Shown here: positions 46,058 to 59,600 of the stretch, piece after piece
Position numbering within the stretch: position 1 is the stretch's first letter
Layout of the letters: the number at the start of each line of letters is the position of its first letter
Assembly (NCBI GenBank): GCA_015680685.1
Contig: MNCI01036217.1
Span: 171,860 to 235,859 of the forward strand
DNA: 64,000 nucleotides
Direction: 5' to 3'
Origin: Gnetum montanum
Lineage: Eukaryota; Streptophyta; Gnetopsida; Gnetales; Gnetaceae
Program-made: the position numbers and the translations under genes
The notes under the pieces: generated by a model
Seen by the model: only the letters and a program-made list of their open reading frames with translations
What the model was told of the DNA's origin: nothing
Database searches by the model: none

Positions 46058-47255
46058 TGAAACAAAATTTCGGGTCTCAGCATCTCAACAACATCGTAGG
46101 CAAAGTGTCAAAATGGTGATACTTTGTCCATATTTTTTCAAGTGTTGAGTATAGTTAGCTCCAAACTACTAGATTTGTAGAATTTTCTTATGTGTTAGAA
46201 CAATAGCACTTTCTACATATTGTTACTCTATGTAACGCTGTGTAGTGTAGCGCATTGTTACGCTGCGTAGCATAGCACACTGTTACGTTGTGTAGTGTAG
46301 CATAATGTAGCACCCTGTTACATTGCATAGCATAGCACAGCGTAGCACTCTGTAATGCTATGCAGCGTACTATAGCGTAGGACCCCTATCTACTGCAGTG
46401 TAGCACCTTATCTACTATAGCGTAGCACCCTGTTCAGCATTGCAGCCAATGTCTCGTGTCCCATATGTAACATGGGACAAGCCTGATCCCACTTACCGCA
46501 TTGCCACATGGAACCTAATCTAAATTTTGGGCTAACCCTAGCCTTATAAATACCCCTGTGCCCTCTTTTGAAAAGGAAGAAAAAAGGGAGGGTTGACATT
46601 CATTTCTGACCAAGAAGGTAGTTGGCACTTCCATTAAGCATTTGGCACTTTGGTAGCTTGGCACTTAGCTCCGTGGATGAACGAGACTTAGAGCATACTA
46701 CACCACTAGAGAGGCACAACTACACTGCATGGTACACTATAGCCCTGTGGAACATCACATAGTACATCATGGCTACCAATCCAATAGGCACAGTACAACA
46801 TAGTGAGCACTAGACTTCACATCTTGACACCACCGAGGCTATGACTGCGCTCCCACTATGCCTATTGTACACTATGTATACCTTTGTGAATAAGCTATGC
46901 CCCCTCTTTTGGGGCGGTGCATCTTCTTACTCAAACTCTATTTTTATCTTATTATAGAATTTACTTTGCATTATCAAGTGTTTGATCATGTTTACTATTC
47001 TGGTTATGCACTTTGATACGTTTCTACTGTTGCGCATCCCATGTTTTCTTTCATTTCAACCATCGCATGTTACGTTTCAAAGTTACTGCTCGCAAAAGGT
47101 TATTTGACACCTTGTAAGTCCTTGTCTGATTGACTAGACCATTTAGGACACCCTGTTTCCATTTTCTCTAGCACAACCCTCACATGGATCCAGGGTTAGG
47201 TTGTATGCCTGATAACCTCTTGGTGTTCTAGCCACCGACATTTTTGGATGTCACA
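46058..47255 (+). repeat. Element C 5' LTR
   Basis: 1198 bp from TGAAACA to GTCACA. Contains a degenerate array of GTAGCATAGC/AGCGTAGCACCC units at about 46205-46450. A TATA-like CCTTATAAATACCCC is at about 46545. The 3' copy (53080-54331) has the same order with a somewhat longer array. Confidence 0.9.
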
Positions 47256-47260
47256 ATTTT

Positions 47261-47278
47261 TGGCGCTAGAAGGAGGGC
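47261..47278 (+). other. Element C candidate primer-binding site
   Basis: TGGCGCTAGAAGGAGGGC lies five bases after the LTR end and starts with the TGG expected of a tRNA 3' CCA complement. I could not assign the tRNA. It is clearly different from the tRNA-Asp sites of A, B, D and H. Confidence 0.55.
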
Positions 47279-47284
47279 ATGAAG

Positions 47285-47580
47285 AACATCCCATGCAGCA
47301 TAGCAACTACATCACGTGTAGCGTAGTAGGTACACCCTATGTAGCATAGTGGCTACATCACGCATAGCATAGCAATGTAGTAGGTACACCCTGCATAGTG
47401 TAGCAATGTAGCAGGTACACATTGCATAGCGTAGCAGCTACATCACCTGTAGCGTAGCAGTGTAGTAGGTACACGCTGCGCAACGTAGCGGCTACATCAC
47501 ATGCAGCATAGTGAGCGTAACACACACCAACATAAAAAGCATAGCAAGCTCTAGCGTAGCAATTGTAGCGCCAGAGTTGG
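47285..47580 (+). repeat. Element C leader tandem array
   Basis: Degenerate repeats built from CATAGCGTAGCAGCTACATCAC and GCAATGTAGTAGGTACAC words follow the primer site. The vocabulary (GTAGC, CATAGC) is the same as in the LTR array. Confidence 0.75.
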
Positions 47581-48300
47581 CCATTTTTAGTAGTTTTCAT
47601 ACTTAGCATTTTTTCTACATTTTCATACTTAGCATTTTTTGTACATTGTTACACTTAGTCATTTTCCTACTATTGATAGACTTAGTTATTTTTCTGCTAT
47701 TTCTCAGAGTTATCCATTTTCTACAAACAAAAACTCTCACAAATGATTTGTGAATATGAATCTGAATCAACCTTTCATGTTGGTGTCTAACACATTTGAC
47801 ACTACAATCCAGCCAAAGCAAGCCACACTAAGCCACGAACAATACAATTTTTTATGCCAAAATACAAGCAAGACTACTAGTGAATTACCTTGATTTGGAG
47901 GCAAAAAATGACTATGAACAAGTCCACCAGAACAGATGGGAGTACAACCCCTCCTTATTTGACATAATCCACTCACAATGTCCTACCACCAGTTGTTGTC
48001 CCAACTCATTCGTGCAAACAAGCATGATGCATGGAAAATGTATGAGGAAGCTTCATAGAAGGAAGAAGATGAGTTTGAGGCCCACTCAGAGCATGAGAGC
48101 CCTCTCTACACCATCTTCCAACAACCACTTCCTAGTACAGCCCCTCCTCGATTCAATTCACTTGTCCTCTCTTAAATGGTGACTATGCAAATTCAGCCTT
48201 CTTGGCAAGCAACTAATGCATTTTCCCAGCACTATGCTCATGTAGGGGCCACCTCCCAACCCTAGAAAAATCAAACATCCTATGTCCCACCTACCTCATT
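47581..48300 (+). other. Element C leader, no certain gene
   Basis: About 700 bp before gag. ACTTAGCATTTTTTGTACATT-like repeats occur at 47590-47660. The open frame 47880-48182 on the plus strand may be the start of gag or a leader peptide but shows no motif. Confidence 0.4.
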
Positions 48301-48333
48301 GGCATCTATGGTGTTCATCCAACCCACTCATGT

Positions 48334-50931
48334 GTGGCCTACTTTGATCACTGCACTCATCGCTCAGCCAACACATCAGCAATCATCCACTATGACATTA
48401 AACTAGCAATGCGTATCTTCTATGATGTTAAACTAGCAAAAACTATCCACTATGATGTTAAAATGGCAACAACTATCTGCTATGATGTTAAACTAGCAAA
48501 CTCCACAACCAAAAATTCTACCCCATGCTATGCAACTGACATAAGCACGGCCAATGCAACTAGTTGGCACATTCCCAGGCTTGGATTAGGCATTACAGTT
48601 GATCCAAAGCATGATGGAGGAGATCAAATGACTCAAGGCTACCTCCTTCAACACTTTCAAAGTGATGGACTTCTTTGGAGACGACCCCATAAGTCCTACG
48701 GTACCACCTCTAACCCTTCCGACTAGGATCCAACTGCCTTAATTCACCAAGTACAATGGTGAAGGGGATCCTAATGCACACTTGGTGACATTTCAATCTA
48801 AGTGCCTACTCATTCAAGCCTGGCCACATGCCATCATGCATGTGTTCCCCATTTCACTCATGGACAAGGCCTTAGACTGGTATCGTGCACTACCCAAGGC
48901 TTCAATCTCTTCTTTGGAGGATCTCATAAGCAAGTTTGTGATGCACTTCAGGTACAACCTAAAGCCTGAAGTAACCATCAACCAGCTGATGCAAGTTAGG
49001 TAGGGGCCTCTAAAGCCCATGCCAAAATTCCTCCAATGTTGGAATGTTGCATTTAGTGAAATGCATGAATCCTTAGTGGAGACACATCTACTAGCCATCT
49101 TTAAAGATGCAATAAATGACTTCATTAAGTCCAAACTATATTATCTAGCCCCAAAGTATCTTAGCCAAGTCTTTGCCCAAACAAAAGGCATAGAGGAAGC
49201 ACAAGTTGGTAATGACCTAGCCTACATGGCCTACAGAAACCAACATGCTTGCAAGCAAAACATAATAGTGGCAATAGTGGCCGCAAGCACAAAAGCAACC
49301 AATCGGGGCCCGATAGCTAAACAACCCAAGGTCCCAACTAACAAAACCACCAACCGTAGTTCCAACTTGCCTACATTGGCAAGGGCCACCCCAAGGCACA
49401 AATTTTAGTGCAAGGATCGCTCAAGGTATACACCATTTTTGATGCAACCCTCTGAACTACTGGAGAAACTCTTGAAAGCTAGGAGAATCCAACACAATCA
49501 TGTATCAGTGATTACTCGCTAAAAACATGATAGGTACTACGAACTACTAAGAAACCCTACCTTAGTAGTACCAAATGAGCCCCCAGTCCCACAACACTTC
49601 AAGCTAGACCAATACTGTCATTACCACCAGTTGTCTGGTCATAGTACGGACAATTGTTGTGCTTTGCAGGATGACTTGCAAAGAATGATAGAATAGGGCT
49701 AATTGGTGCTAGACACAGTGAGCGAATTCAATGCAGATGACGCTTCCTATGTCATAAACTCCATTAGCATAGGTGGCAAGCCCAAACCTGTGCAACAACC
49801 TTTTATGATCCGTGTGCCTCCTAACAAGGCAAAGGTCCCCGCAGCCTCCACAAGCAAGAGGCCTTCCTTTGTTATCAAAGTTGCACCTTGGGCATCCACA
49901 AAACCCTTTGTGGTCAAGGTTCGATAGCAATCAACTACTAAGATGTTAAACTGGCATGACGTAACAACAACCGCTAAGCAACCTTTCTTCATCAAGGTAC
50001 CACAACGAGTTAGTCACATAACAACTCCTAAACTACCCCTTGTCATAAGGGTCCCATAATGTGATGGCCCCTCACCTACTTGAAGCCCAATAATGGGCAA
50101 TGTCTCAATCTCTTCTCCCTCGAGGGTCGATCCCACTAGCGACCTGGGTAGGCCCACCAAATGGTAATGCAAGAGGAAAAAAGAGCACCTCGCAACCCCC
50201 ATGGTTGAAGCAAAGGCCACAACTAGCAAGAAAAAACCAAACACTGGGGTCCATACCCCCAAGTAGGCCAACCAAACCAAGCCCAATTACCCTACGTGAG
50301 AGATTTGTCTCTCAAGCCACATAGAGGAAGTCAAGGCCAACACAACGGCTAACAACAAGGACTTGGTAGCTACACTAACTCAGGTGAAACAAATGCTCAA
50401 GCAAAAGAACACAATGTTGAGTTTGTACGACCTAGTCATGACTTCATCTACTCACTGCCAAGCATTGGCCCAAATATTGGCATCCATTCCTATTATGGAG
50501 GACATCCCTGCAGATGAGGCATCCATTCGTGCAACGATGTTGCCCCCTATACCACAAGAATTGGGTTCAACATCTCTATTCTTTCACAACAATATAATCA
50601 AAGTTAACTCAAATGAGGGAAGGTCACTACAACTCCACTATCCATTAGCATATGTGTTGGGCAGTGCACCATCTGTAGAGTGCATGTCAACGATGGCGCA
50701 ACAACAAATGTAGTCCTATACTCTGTCATTGATAAACTAGGTTTGGCAGATGAAATCAAGCCAACCAAAACCACATGTCGAAAATCCTTCAACAGATCAC
50801 GTGTCATAGTCAGGGGTACAATCAACTTAGCCTTCGTGGTAGGAGAGAAATTCCCCACTAGTGAAAATTTCACTGTCATAGAGGAGATGCCAAGTTTCAA
50901 CATAATTCTAGGAAGGCCTTGGCTAGGCTAA
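48334..50931 (+). pseudogene. gag: Element C gag and protease-like C-terminus (Tat type)
   Basis: N-terminal piece (48334-48726) contains four copies of an 11-13 residue unit, YDVKLAxxI. The gag domain follows in frame 2 (48745-49210): FTKYNGEGDPNAHLVTF, FPISLMDKALDWYRALP, SLEDLISKFVMHF. That frame continues with a few stops to 49927 and includes CHYHQLSGHSTDNC at about 49616, the CX2HX4HX4C finger typical of Tat-lineage gag. After a frameshift, a protease-like part at 50670-50931 reads HVNDGATTNVVLYSVIDKLGL and ends FNIILGRPWLG. Here DGA stands in place of D-S/T-G. There is no RT after it. The product would be capsid and maturation protein only. Confidence 0.82.
48375..48500 (+). repeat. Four-copy tandem repeat in element C gag
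   Basis: Units of about 30-36 bp, TCYACTATGATGTTAAACTAGC with a variable end, are translated as repeats of YDVKLA. The core TTAAACTAGC recurs in the C spacer. Confidence 0.85.
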
Positions 50932-53079
50932 CTAAGGGCCATCTCCTCTCCCATCCACCAAGAAATCCACCTTTCATATGAGGGTGGTCAAGTTATCGTC
51001 CATGGTGATAATGCCTCCTCTTTGACTATCCATGACATAGACATGATGCAAGTTTTGAAAGAGGGGTTTCTTAGTGGTACACCTACTACAACCAATGCAA
51101 TGCCTAAGGCTAACACACTTGAATAAGTAGTTGAAGCCAACAACCTCCCAGAGGATCCTAACCCTTGCACACCCCCTAATCCACACTTGATTAGGAAGCA
51201 ACTACATGACCAAGACTTTCTCTTAGCCAAAAATTTGGTGGGTGCCTACCTACCCTCTGCCTTCGCTTGCCATGCATTTTTGACTTTCTTTTACATTGCA
51301 CTAGCCTACGCATTTACATTTTGCCCACTCACTTAGATAATGCATTTTGCTTTGTTTACACATTCGTTAACTTATTTTACACATTGGATTTGAAAAACAT
51401 CAAAAAACATAAAAACAAAACATAAAACTACAAAAACACATGGCTCGGAAAGACCTTAAACTAGCCCATGGCCTGGAAAGGCCTTAAACTAGCCCATGGC
51501 CCGAAAATCCCTTAAACTAGCCTACAACCTAGAATGGCCTAAAACTATGAAATTTTTGCATTGTTTTCCCTTCATTCGTGCATTTCAACTCTATTTACAA
51601 TGGGTGTTGCTTGATGTTTTTTTCTTTCTAGTTAATTTTTGTAGGATCTCGCAGGCACATAGCATGATTACGCATGTTGCATCACACCTTACATAAGTAA
51701 CGTAAGCACCAGTCTAATATGACTATAAATTGGCACAACTAGTCCTTGGGTCACAATGTTAAACTAGCACAATAGCTCATCCTTGGGTCATGACGTTAAA
51801 CTGGCATAATAGCTCATCCTTGGGCCATGACATTAAACTGGCACAACATCCATTGTCCGCTACGACATTAAATTAGCATCCAATAGTCTGCTAGGACTAT
51901 AAACTAGCACATCATGGTCTTCTAGGACCTTAAAATGGGTTCATGGTTTGCCAGGCCTTTAAATTGGCATGTTGTTGATTTGATTCGAACACTTGCCATT
52001 GCCTTCAAAGAACTCGTAACATCATTGCCTTAGCACTTTCACTAGCTTCCTGAGCACTTGCAATTGGTAGAACATTTGACATATTTGCAACATCTTTGCA
52101 TCTAGCACCTATATCATCTCCACATCTGACATTTTTTCTAGCAATTCAAGTTTTGTATTTTTATTATCTTCTCAGAGTTGTGTTTGCAGGGTGAAGCCTC
52201 AGAGGTAGTTGTGCAAAGGTGCATCTCATCGTGGTAGTAAGTCACCACATGGCTCTGATGTGCATGATTGAATTAGTTAAGCCACTCAAGAGTGCACATC
52301 CCCCTCATACTTATTACAACCTATGCACATCCACTCCTTCATCCCAATATCCTCTCATCTCCCACCTACTCATGATTGCACATCCCTTTGATGCATATGC
52401 ATTGTGACCTACATGGCACCTTCCTTCATGTCAACTGCAGAATCCATGGTGGATGTAATGCAACTCGTCCCATTGGAAGCCTCTGTTGGCTGGTTAAGGC
52501 CTGGGTGAATGTAATGTGAATCGTCCCTAGGAGGAAACATCTATTCTATAGATGCAATGTGGTTGCATCAAAGAAAATCCCATCTTCTTGATGGCCAAGT
52601 TGCAGCTAACATTCAGTAGTAAGCCAAATCTAAAGAAGGTTCACACAAAAAAAGGGAGAATGGGGAAAAACACATCCCCAAGAAAATTAACAACAATGTA
52701 GCTTCGCAATTGGCCTAGCCTTGGATTGACTTTGACACTCTCATACCCACTCTGAAGAGAGGTAAACATTTTAGGGGCAAACCACTTCATGCCATGGTCA
52801 CTGTTAGCAATGGTTACTGTCAGCCATGCTGAATTTGCATCTTACATCATGATCTACTATTTGCATTTCATTTCATCATTTAAATTTCATCTCCCTAGCA
52901 TTGCCTATACCCCTTATCCCTTAGCATACCCATATTACCATAGCACTCTTGAGCATGGTGAAACAACATTCGATCTTGTACTGATGAGTAATGTTGGTGG
53001 CACCTTTGCTATGTTGTTTTGTAATTCTTTGTTGATGTCTCTCATGTGACTCCTCTAGAAATCAACAAAGAGGGGCCAT
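50932..53079 (+). other. Element C 3' spacer with TTAAACTRGC repeats
   Basis: 2.1 kb without RT, RNase H or integrase. At 51440-51545 lie four copies of a unit with CCATGGCC, CCTTAAACTAGC. At 51715-51975 lie about seven copies of a unit of 30-40 bp with GGGTCATGACGTTAAACTGGCA. The rest (52000-53060) is ordinary AT-rich sequence; the frames at 52219-52407 and 52789-53049 have no motif. It ends in AAAGAGGGGCC, the purine tract. Confidence 0.7.
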
Positions 53080-54331
53080 TGAAACACCACAAAATTTTGG
53101 ATCTCAGCATTCTGACTACAAATTTGGCTAAGTGTCAAAATGGTGACACTTTGCCAATATTTTTCCAAGTGTTGAGTATAGTCAGCTCCAAAATGCTAGA
53201 TTTGCAGAATTTTTCTAAGTGTCAGAACAATGGCACTTTCTGCACCCTGTTATGGTAAGTAGCGCTATGTAGTGTAGTGCACTATTACACTATGTAGCAT
53301 AGCGTAGTGTAGCACCCTATTATGCTGCATAGCGTAGCACACTATTAAATTGTGTACCATAGTGTAGCATATCACTCTGTTACGCTACGTAGTGTAGCAT
53401 AGCGTAGCACCCTGTTATGCTGTGTAGTGTACCGTAATGTAGCACCCCTATCTACTGTAGTATAGCACCCATATCTATTGCAGCATAGCACCATGTCTAC
53501 TGCAGCATAGCACCTTATCTACTATAGCGTAGCACCCTGTCCAGCATTACAGCCAACATCTCGTGTCCTGCATGTAACATGGAATGAGCATGGTCCCATC
53601 CATCGAACTACCACATGGCCCTTAATCTACATTTTGGGCTAACCCTAGCCCTATGAATACCACTATGCCCTCTTTTGAAAAGGGAGAAAAAAGGAAGGGT
53701 TGGCATTTGGCACTTTGGCATCTTGGCACTTAGCTCCATGAGTGAATGAGACCCAGAGCACATTACACCGCTAGAGAGGCACAACTACACTGCACGGTAC
53801 ACTGCAGCCCCATTGCAGCCTCATGAAGCATCACATAGTACACCGTGGCTACCAACCCAGAAGGCACAGTCCAACACAGTGAGCACTAGAATTCACAGCC
53901 TGACACCACCGAGGCTATGACTGCGCTCCCACTGTGCCTATTGTACATTGTACATACCTTTGTGAATTAGTTATGCCCCCTCTTTTGGGATGGTGCATCT
54001 TCTTACTCAAACTCTCTTTTGGTCTTATTATGGCATTTACTTTGCATTATCAAGTGTTTGATTGTGTCTACTGTCCTGGTTACGTGCTTTGATACGTTTC
54101 TATTATTGTGCATCCCACGTTTTCTTTCATTTCAATCATCACGTGTTACATTGCAAAGTTACTGCTTACAAAAGGTTATTTGACACCTTGTAAGTCACTG
54201 TCTAATCGACCAGACCATTTAGGGCATCCTATTTTCATTTTCTCTAGCATGGCCCTCGCATGCATCTGGGGTTAGGCTGTACGCCCGATAACCTCTTGGT
54301 GTTCCAGCCACCGAAATTTTTGGACATCACA
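53080..54331 (+). repeat. Element C 3' LTR
   Basis: 1252 bp from TGAAACA to CATCACA; homologous to 46058-47255 throughout. Array of GTAGCATAGC-type units at about 53245-53545. D gag sequence resumes at 54332. Confidence 0.92.
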
Positions 54332-56640
54332 GGTAGCATCACCATGGTCTTAATGAACCTCTACTTACTACTCAAGACATGTTAAACATTGCAGAGGCTA
54401 TGAGAATTCCAACAAGGCATGTACAAGATAGCAAAATAAAGAGGCTAGACATGAACAACATCCCTAAGTTTGAGGGAGGATACGATGCTGATCCACAAAA
54501 TCATCTATAGGCCTTCCAAGATGCATATGCCTTGTAGAATATTGAGAATGACTAGAAGAAGCTAAAATTATTTCCAAGGACACTCATAAGGAAGTAGGAA
54601 ATTGGTACTAATCCTTCTAACTAGAATCAATCAGGTGGTGGAGTACGATGTTGGAATTGTTTAATGACAAATATCAAACATATTCCCGAGTGTCCAATCT
54701 AAGGAAGAAGATCCAATGGTGGAAATAAGGAAATAATGAGCCCTTAGATGCCATTATTGACTGATACTATTCTCTACTACATCAGTGCCCCATCCATGGA
54801 TACTCTTAGCTCAATCAACTTTGTGATATCATAGACGGGTTGTGGTTTGAAACAAGAAAAATATTTGGTGTCTATGCTCAAGGGATATTGACAAAGTTAA
54901 GCACCCATCAAATTCAAAAATTAATTGAGTAGGTCACCAAGGAGGAGGGAGAATTGAGAAAGTGAGAAAGTACAAAAGAATACAACAGGGATTCTTCTAT
55001 CCATAAAAGGAGGGGTTTGATTTTGTGACAGTGAGGATGAATTAACTAGAGATGAGGTAGCTAATTAGAAAACCTTGTCACTCCAGAAATTATAATCTAA
55101 AATCATATTTAAGGTTGACCAATTGTGCAACTCTATGGACAACAAGTTTTAGGCTGTCTTAAAAATTATTGAAGAGTCCAAGGAGCAAAGTGGTGAGCGT
55201 GAGTGCTAGAGATATAAGGAAGCTAAATGTGCTATATCTAAGGGTAAGGGTAAAATGGTTGTGATAGAGATGGTTGTGGATAGTGACTTAGATGATGATG
55301 GTGGGTGTGACGTTTGTTAGTATGAACATCCTAAGGGATGTTGTCCAATTGTGTCACACTTGCAAGAATCTCAGGTATATGCCTTACATCCATGACTTGC
55401 ACAAAAGAAAACACCCAAAAGATTACCTTATCCACAAGGTAACACTCAACAATTTCACCAACCATAGTAGTACTATCTAAGTGGAACTCCATTGCAACCC
55501 TATGAATTGTACCAGTAGTGGCAGCAATTACAATCATGGGCGTTGGAACCTCCAAGATAGTAGTACCCTTATCGGCAACTAGATCCCTATGGTTACTATG
55601 TTTAGCAACCTTCATCTCCATGGAACTCCTTTGGTCATGTTACCACTTACCAATATCACCAATACCATTTTGAAGTGTACCAATCACCCTATCCAAGGAG
55701 GGATTCCACCTACTATCCTCATGTTCCTCTTGTCCCTGCACCTACTCTTCTATCTCTTGCATAGCTACCACCTACTCCATCCATGTAGGGTGAATTACCT
55801 ACCCAACCACAACAAAGAAATGCTACAAGAACAGTTAATTTTCAATTGATTAACCCACCAAGTGGGTTGGAACCATGAACAAAGAAAAGACCTTTCTTCC
55901 AACCTTGTAGTCCACCAAAGCCCTCAGACACATCAATGGTTGGTAACCTTGCTCCTACACCTTCCTCTGTCTCACCTTTATCCGAGTCTGTTTCAAACCA
56001 AAATCCCTCTCAAATCCATAGTATAATGTTAACCCATGTTGTATCTAATTGAATTCAAGATGGTAACCTACCCAAGAAGTTAGTTGATCTTGGGAGTTCC
56101 TTAGTATATTTGCAAATTGCTAGGAATGAGCCTTGTAAAGCTCTTCTTGACTCTGGTTCCAGTGTTAATTTGATCTCGCATGAGATGTACACAATGTGAA
56201 ATCTTCCTCCCTTAAAGAAGAGCAACATCTGGCTAGAACTAGTGGACCAATCCATCACTATTTCATTGGGATTGGTAGAGGACATCATAGCCACAATTTG
56301 TGGGTGGTCATATCCCACCTACTTCCTAGTAATTAAGGTAGAGATTGCAAAGGGGACTTCCCAATTATTATGGGAAGGGAGTGGTTAAGCACTGTTGATG
56401 TCAAACTGGACATTAGAGATCTTTCCTTGGAGATATCTACAAAAAATGAATTTGAAAAGATCAAAAAGCAGAGAGTTCCATGTATCGCATACAAAAATTT
56501 AGGGTGTCATTATGTGCAGAAGTTATGGTCAGTGAAGCAAACATCTATCTTTGCATACAAGCAGTGTGCACTAGAAGCTAAAATCCAAAGATTTCTATAC
56601 ATAGCAACCACAAAATAAGAAGGTAGCTAGTGGCTAATAG
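54332..56640 (+). pseudogene. gag: Element D gag 3' part and protease
   Basis: Continues the gag cut at 46057. Gag domain at about 54440-54960 (FEGGYDADPQNHL, LQAFQDAYAL-like, STMLELFNDKYQTYSRVSNLRKKI). The knuckle at about 55308 reads CDVC, stop, YEHPKGCCP, of CX2CX3HX4C type. Pro/Gln/Tyr-rich linker at 55430-55900. Protease with KALLDSGSSVNLISHEMY (Asp at 56149) followed by GWSYPTYFLVIKV; a one-base shift near 56345 leads into REWLSTVDVKLDIRDLSLEIS (from 56370). It corresponds to B 20230-22530. Broken by about a dozen or more stops, many at former CAG, TGG or CGA codons. Confidence 0.85.
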
Positions 56641-59600
56641 CTAAGTCTAGCAGCAATACATTGTGCATGGGACCTACTAAGAGCCTAATGTATGAATATG
56701 TTGCAAGTATGGATGAACTTGAGCAAGTTCATCACTAGCTCTTTGAAAGAGCAAATGATGATGTCAATTGAGGAGAGTTGGAGATTCCTGACAATTTTAA
56801 ACAAGAGCCCCTTGAATTGAAGACACTACCAGCTAGAATGGAGTATGTGTTCTTGAAAAATCAAAGGTCATGCATTATTAATGCTAAGCTTGCTATAGAA
56901 TAAAAGAAAATGTTGATGAAGGTTATGGAAAAATGGTCAATAACCTTTTCCTAGTTATATTCCAAGCTCACTGGTATAGATTCAAGAATTTGTCAGCACC
57001 AGATATACACTAACCCCACCGTTAAGCCAAAATGATAGCCACAGTGATGCTCGAACCCCAAATTAAAGTAGACTGTCAAAGAGAAAATTGAACTCAAGGA
57101 GGGATTCATCTACCCTATTGTAGATAGCAAGTGGGTTAGTCCACTCATGATCGTGCCTAAGAAAGGAGGCAAATGGTGGATGTGCATTGACTTTCGGCTA
57201 CTCAACATGGCAACTTTCAAAGATCATTTTCCGTTTCCTTTTGTTGATTAAGTGCTGGACACCATTTTTGGACACAACTATTACAACTTTCTAGATGGTT
57301 ATAGTGGCTATAACCAAATATGGATTGCACTAGAGGACTAGGAAAAGATAACTTTCACAAGTCCTTGGGGGACTTTTGCTTATCCTCAAATGTCATTCGG
57401 TCTATGTAATGTTGCAGCCACATTTCAATGATTGGTCCTTAGCATTTTCCAACAAAAAATTGGTGGTGGGGTAGAAGTATTCATGGATGACTTTTCTACC
57501 TGTGAAGCTATGTTAGAGTAAGCCCTGGACCATCTCAAGTAGTTGTTGAAGAGATGTGTCGAAACAAGCCTCTGGCTCAATTGGCAAAAGAGGCATCTTA
57601 TGGTTCAGAAAGGCATAATCTTGGGGTACTGTATCTCAAAAGTAGGAATTGAGGTGGACCTTGAAAAAATAAGGGTCATCCAAGGAATAACCCATCAACC
57701 TAAAATAGTTAAAGAAGTGCAATCTTTCCTTGGTCATGCTGGCTACTACTAGTGCTTCATCAAAGAGTTTTCCAAAATTGCCAAGCCATTGGTGGAATTG
57801 AGAAAGAAGGATGCATCATTCGTCTGGACCCCTACATGTGAAACAACATTTCAGCAATTGAAGCAGAAGCTTGTTGAAACCCCAATTCTACAAGCACTTG
57901 ATTGGTTTAGACCATTTCACGTGATGACGGATGCATCAAATTATGCTTTGGGGGGTAGTGTTTATGCATATGGCTGATCAAAAATGACCATATTACATTC
58001 AATGTGCAAGCTAAAGTATTTCAGGTACATAGCTAAACTACATCACCATAGAAAAGGAGTTGATGGTAGTGGTGTTTACATTAGAAACGTTCAAGTAGTA
58101 TGTGCTTGGCTATAAAGTGTTCATGCACACAGATCATAACATCATTCAATTTTTAATGAATAAACCAACTATGAGCCCTTGTGTCATATGATGGCTCATG
58201 ATTTTTCAAGAGCTTGATCTCACGATGGTAGATCAAAAAGATGTGGAAATGTGGTTGTTGACCACCTATCACAACTAAGATGGGATGAAAAGGAGAAAGA
58301 GAGCCCCTTATCTGATCAGTTCCCTAACAAATCTCTCCTTGTAGGGGCTATTAATGCATAAATGTCCAATGAACCAAAATGGTATAACATAATCCTCATT
58401 TGCTCAAGCAAGAACTGCTATAAGGGCTGGACACCAGAAAGAAACAATAATTTCTTCACCAGGTTAAGCATTTCATGGAAATCAATGGGAACCTTTACAA
58501 AGTTTATCCTGATGGACTGGTACATTGGTGTGTCCTTGATGCAGATCAACTACACATTCTCCAGGATGCTCACAAAGGCCCTTGTGAGGATCATTATGTT
58601 GGGAGATGCACAGCCATAAAAATCCTCATGGTGGGATACTACTAGCCAAAAATCTTTAGGGATGCACACTAATTCATCTGCACTTGTGATTGTTGTTAGA
58701 GGGATGGTGGAATGACAACTCGAATGGAGGGGCCATAGAAATGGATTCAACCTCTTGAGTCATTCGATATTTGGGGCATTGACTTTATGGATCCCATCGC
58801 ACCTTTGTCAAATGGAAAGACATATATCATAGTCGTAGTTGATTATTGCACTAAGTGGGTAGAAGTAACAACCATCATCAACTATACATCCACTACTACT
58901 ACTTGGTTTGTACAAAAAAATGTCATAAATAGGTTTGGTATGCCTCATGCATTAATTTTTGATAATGGAACTCATTTTATAGGTACCACTTTTTGAAAAC
59001 TTATGTAGTGCTTGGGGGTTGAGCACAAACTCACAACACCATATCACCCCCAAGCCAATGGTCAAGCTAAGGTCACTAATCGGGAGATTACAAAAATTCT
59101 AATGCACACCATTAGTAAATACTGAAGGTACTAGAGCACTAGATTAAATGATGCCCTTTGGGCCTATCACTCTACATGGAAGCTTCCCATAGGTTATTCT
59201 CCCTATGAGCTCATGTACAAAAAACTACCAACACTACCCATCCAATCCAAGCTTTGTACACTCTCTATAGCTTGTGACCTTGACTTGAATCTAAGTCTAG
59301 CATAGAAAGAACGATTAATGAACCTCAACTTGCTAGATGAAAATCGGTTAATGGCTTTTTCATCCAACAAAACACATAAGGCATTCAACAAGAAACGTCA
59401 TGACCTCAAAATAAGAAAAGTTAAGTTTTAACTAGGTGACAAGGTCCTCTATTAAAATCTTGCACACGTATCCTAACAAACAAAATTTTAGACATTGTGG
59501 GAAGGACTTTAAATTATTAATGAGAATTTTCCATCTCAGGAGATGATTATCTATAAACCCAACAACCCAGACAAGAAACAATTAGTCAACATCCAACAAG

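Larger units (their letters stand above)
46058..54331 (+). mobile_element. Element C: Tat-type gag LTR retrotransposon without pol, nested in D gag
   Basis: LTRs at 46058-47255 and 53080-54331, a candidate primer site at 47261, a repeat-rich leader, gag with a protease-like C-terminus, a spacer full of short repeats, and the purine tract AAGAGGGG before the 3' LTR. No RT or integrase. D's gag-homologous sequence continues on both sides (compare B at about 20195-20225), which proves insertion. Flanks share GTAG(G)C but no clean five-base duplication is seen. Confidence 0.88.

Noticed and set aside
46205-46450. Short regular repeats that might suggest a CRISPR-like array
   Set aside because: The units are degenerate, contiguous, without unique spacers, and duplicated in both LTRs of a plant retrotransposon.
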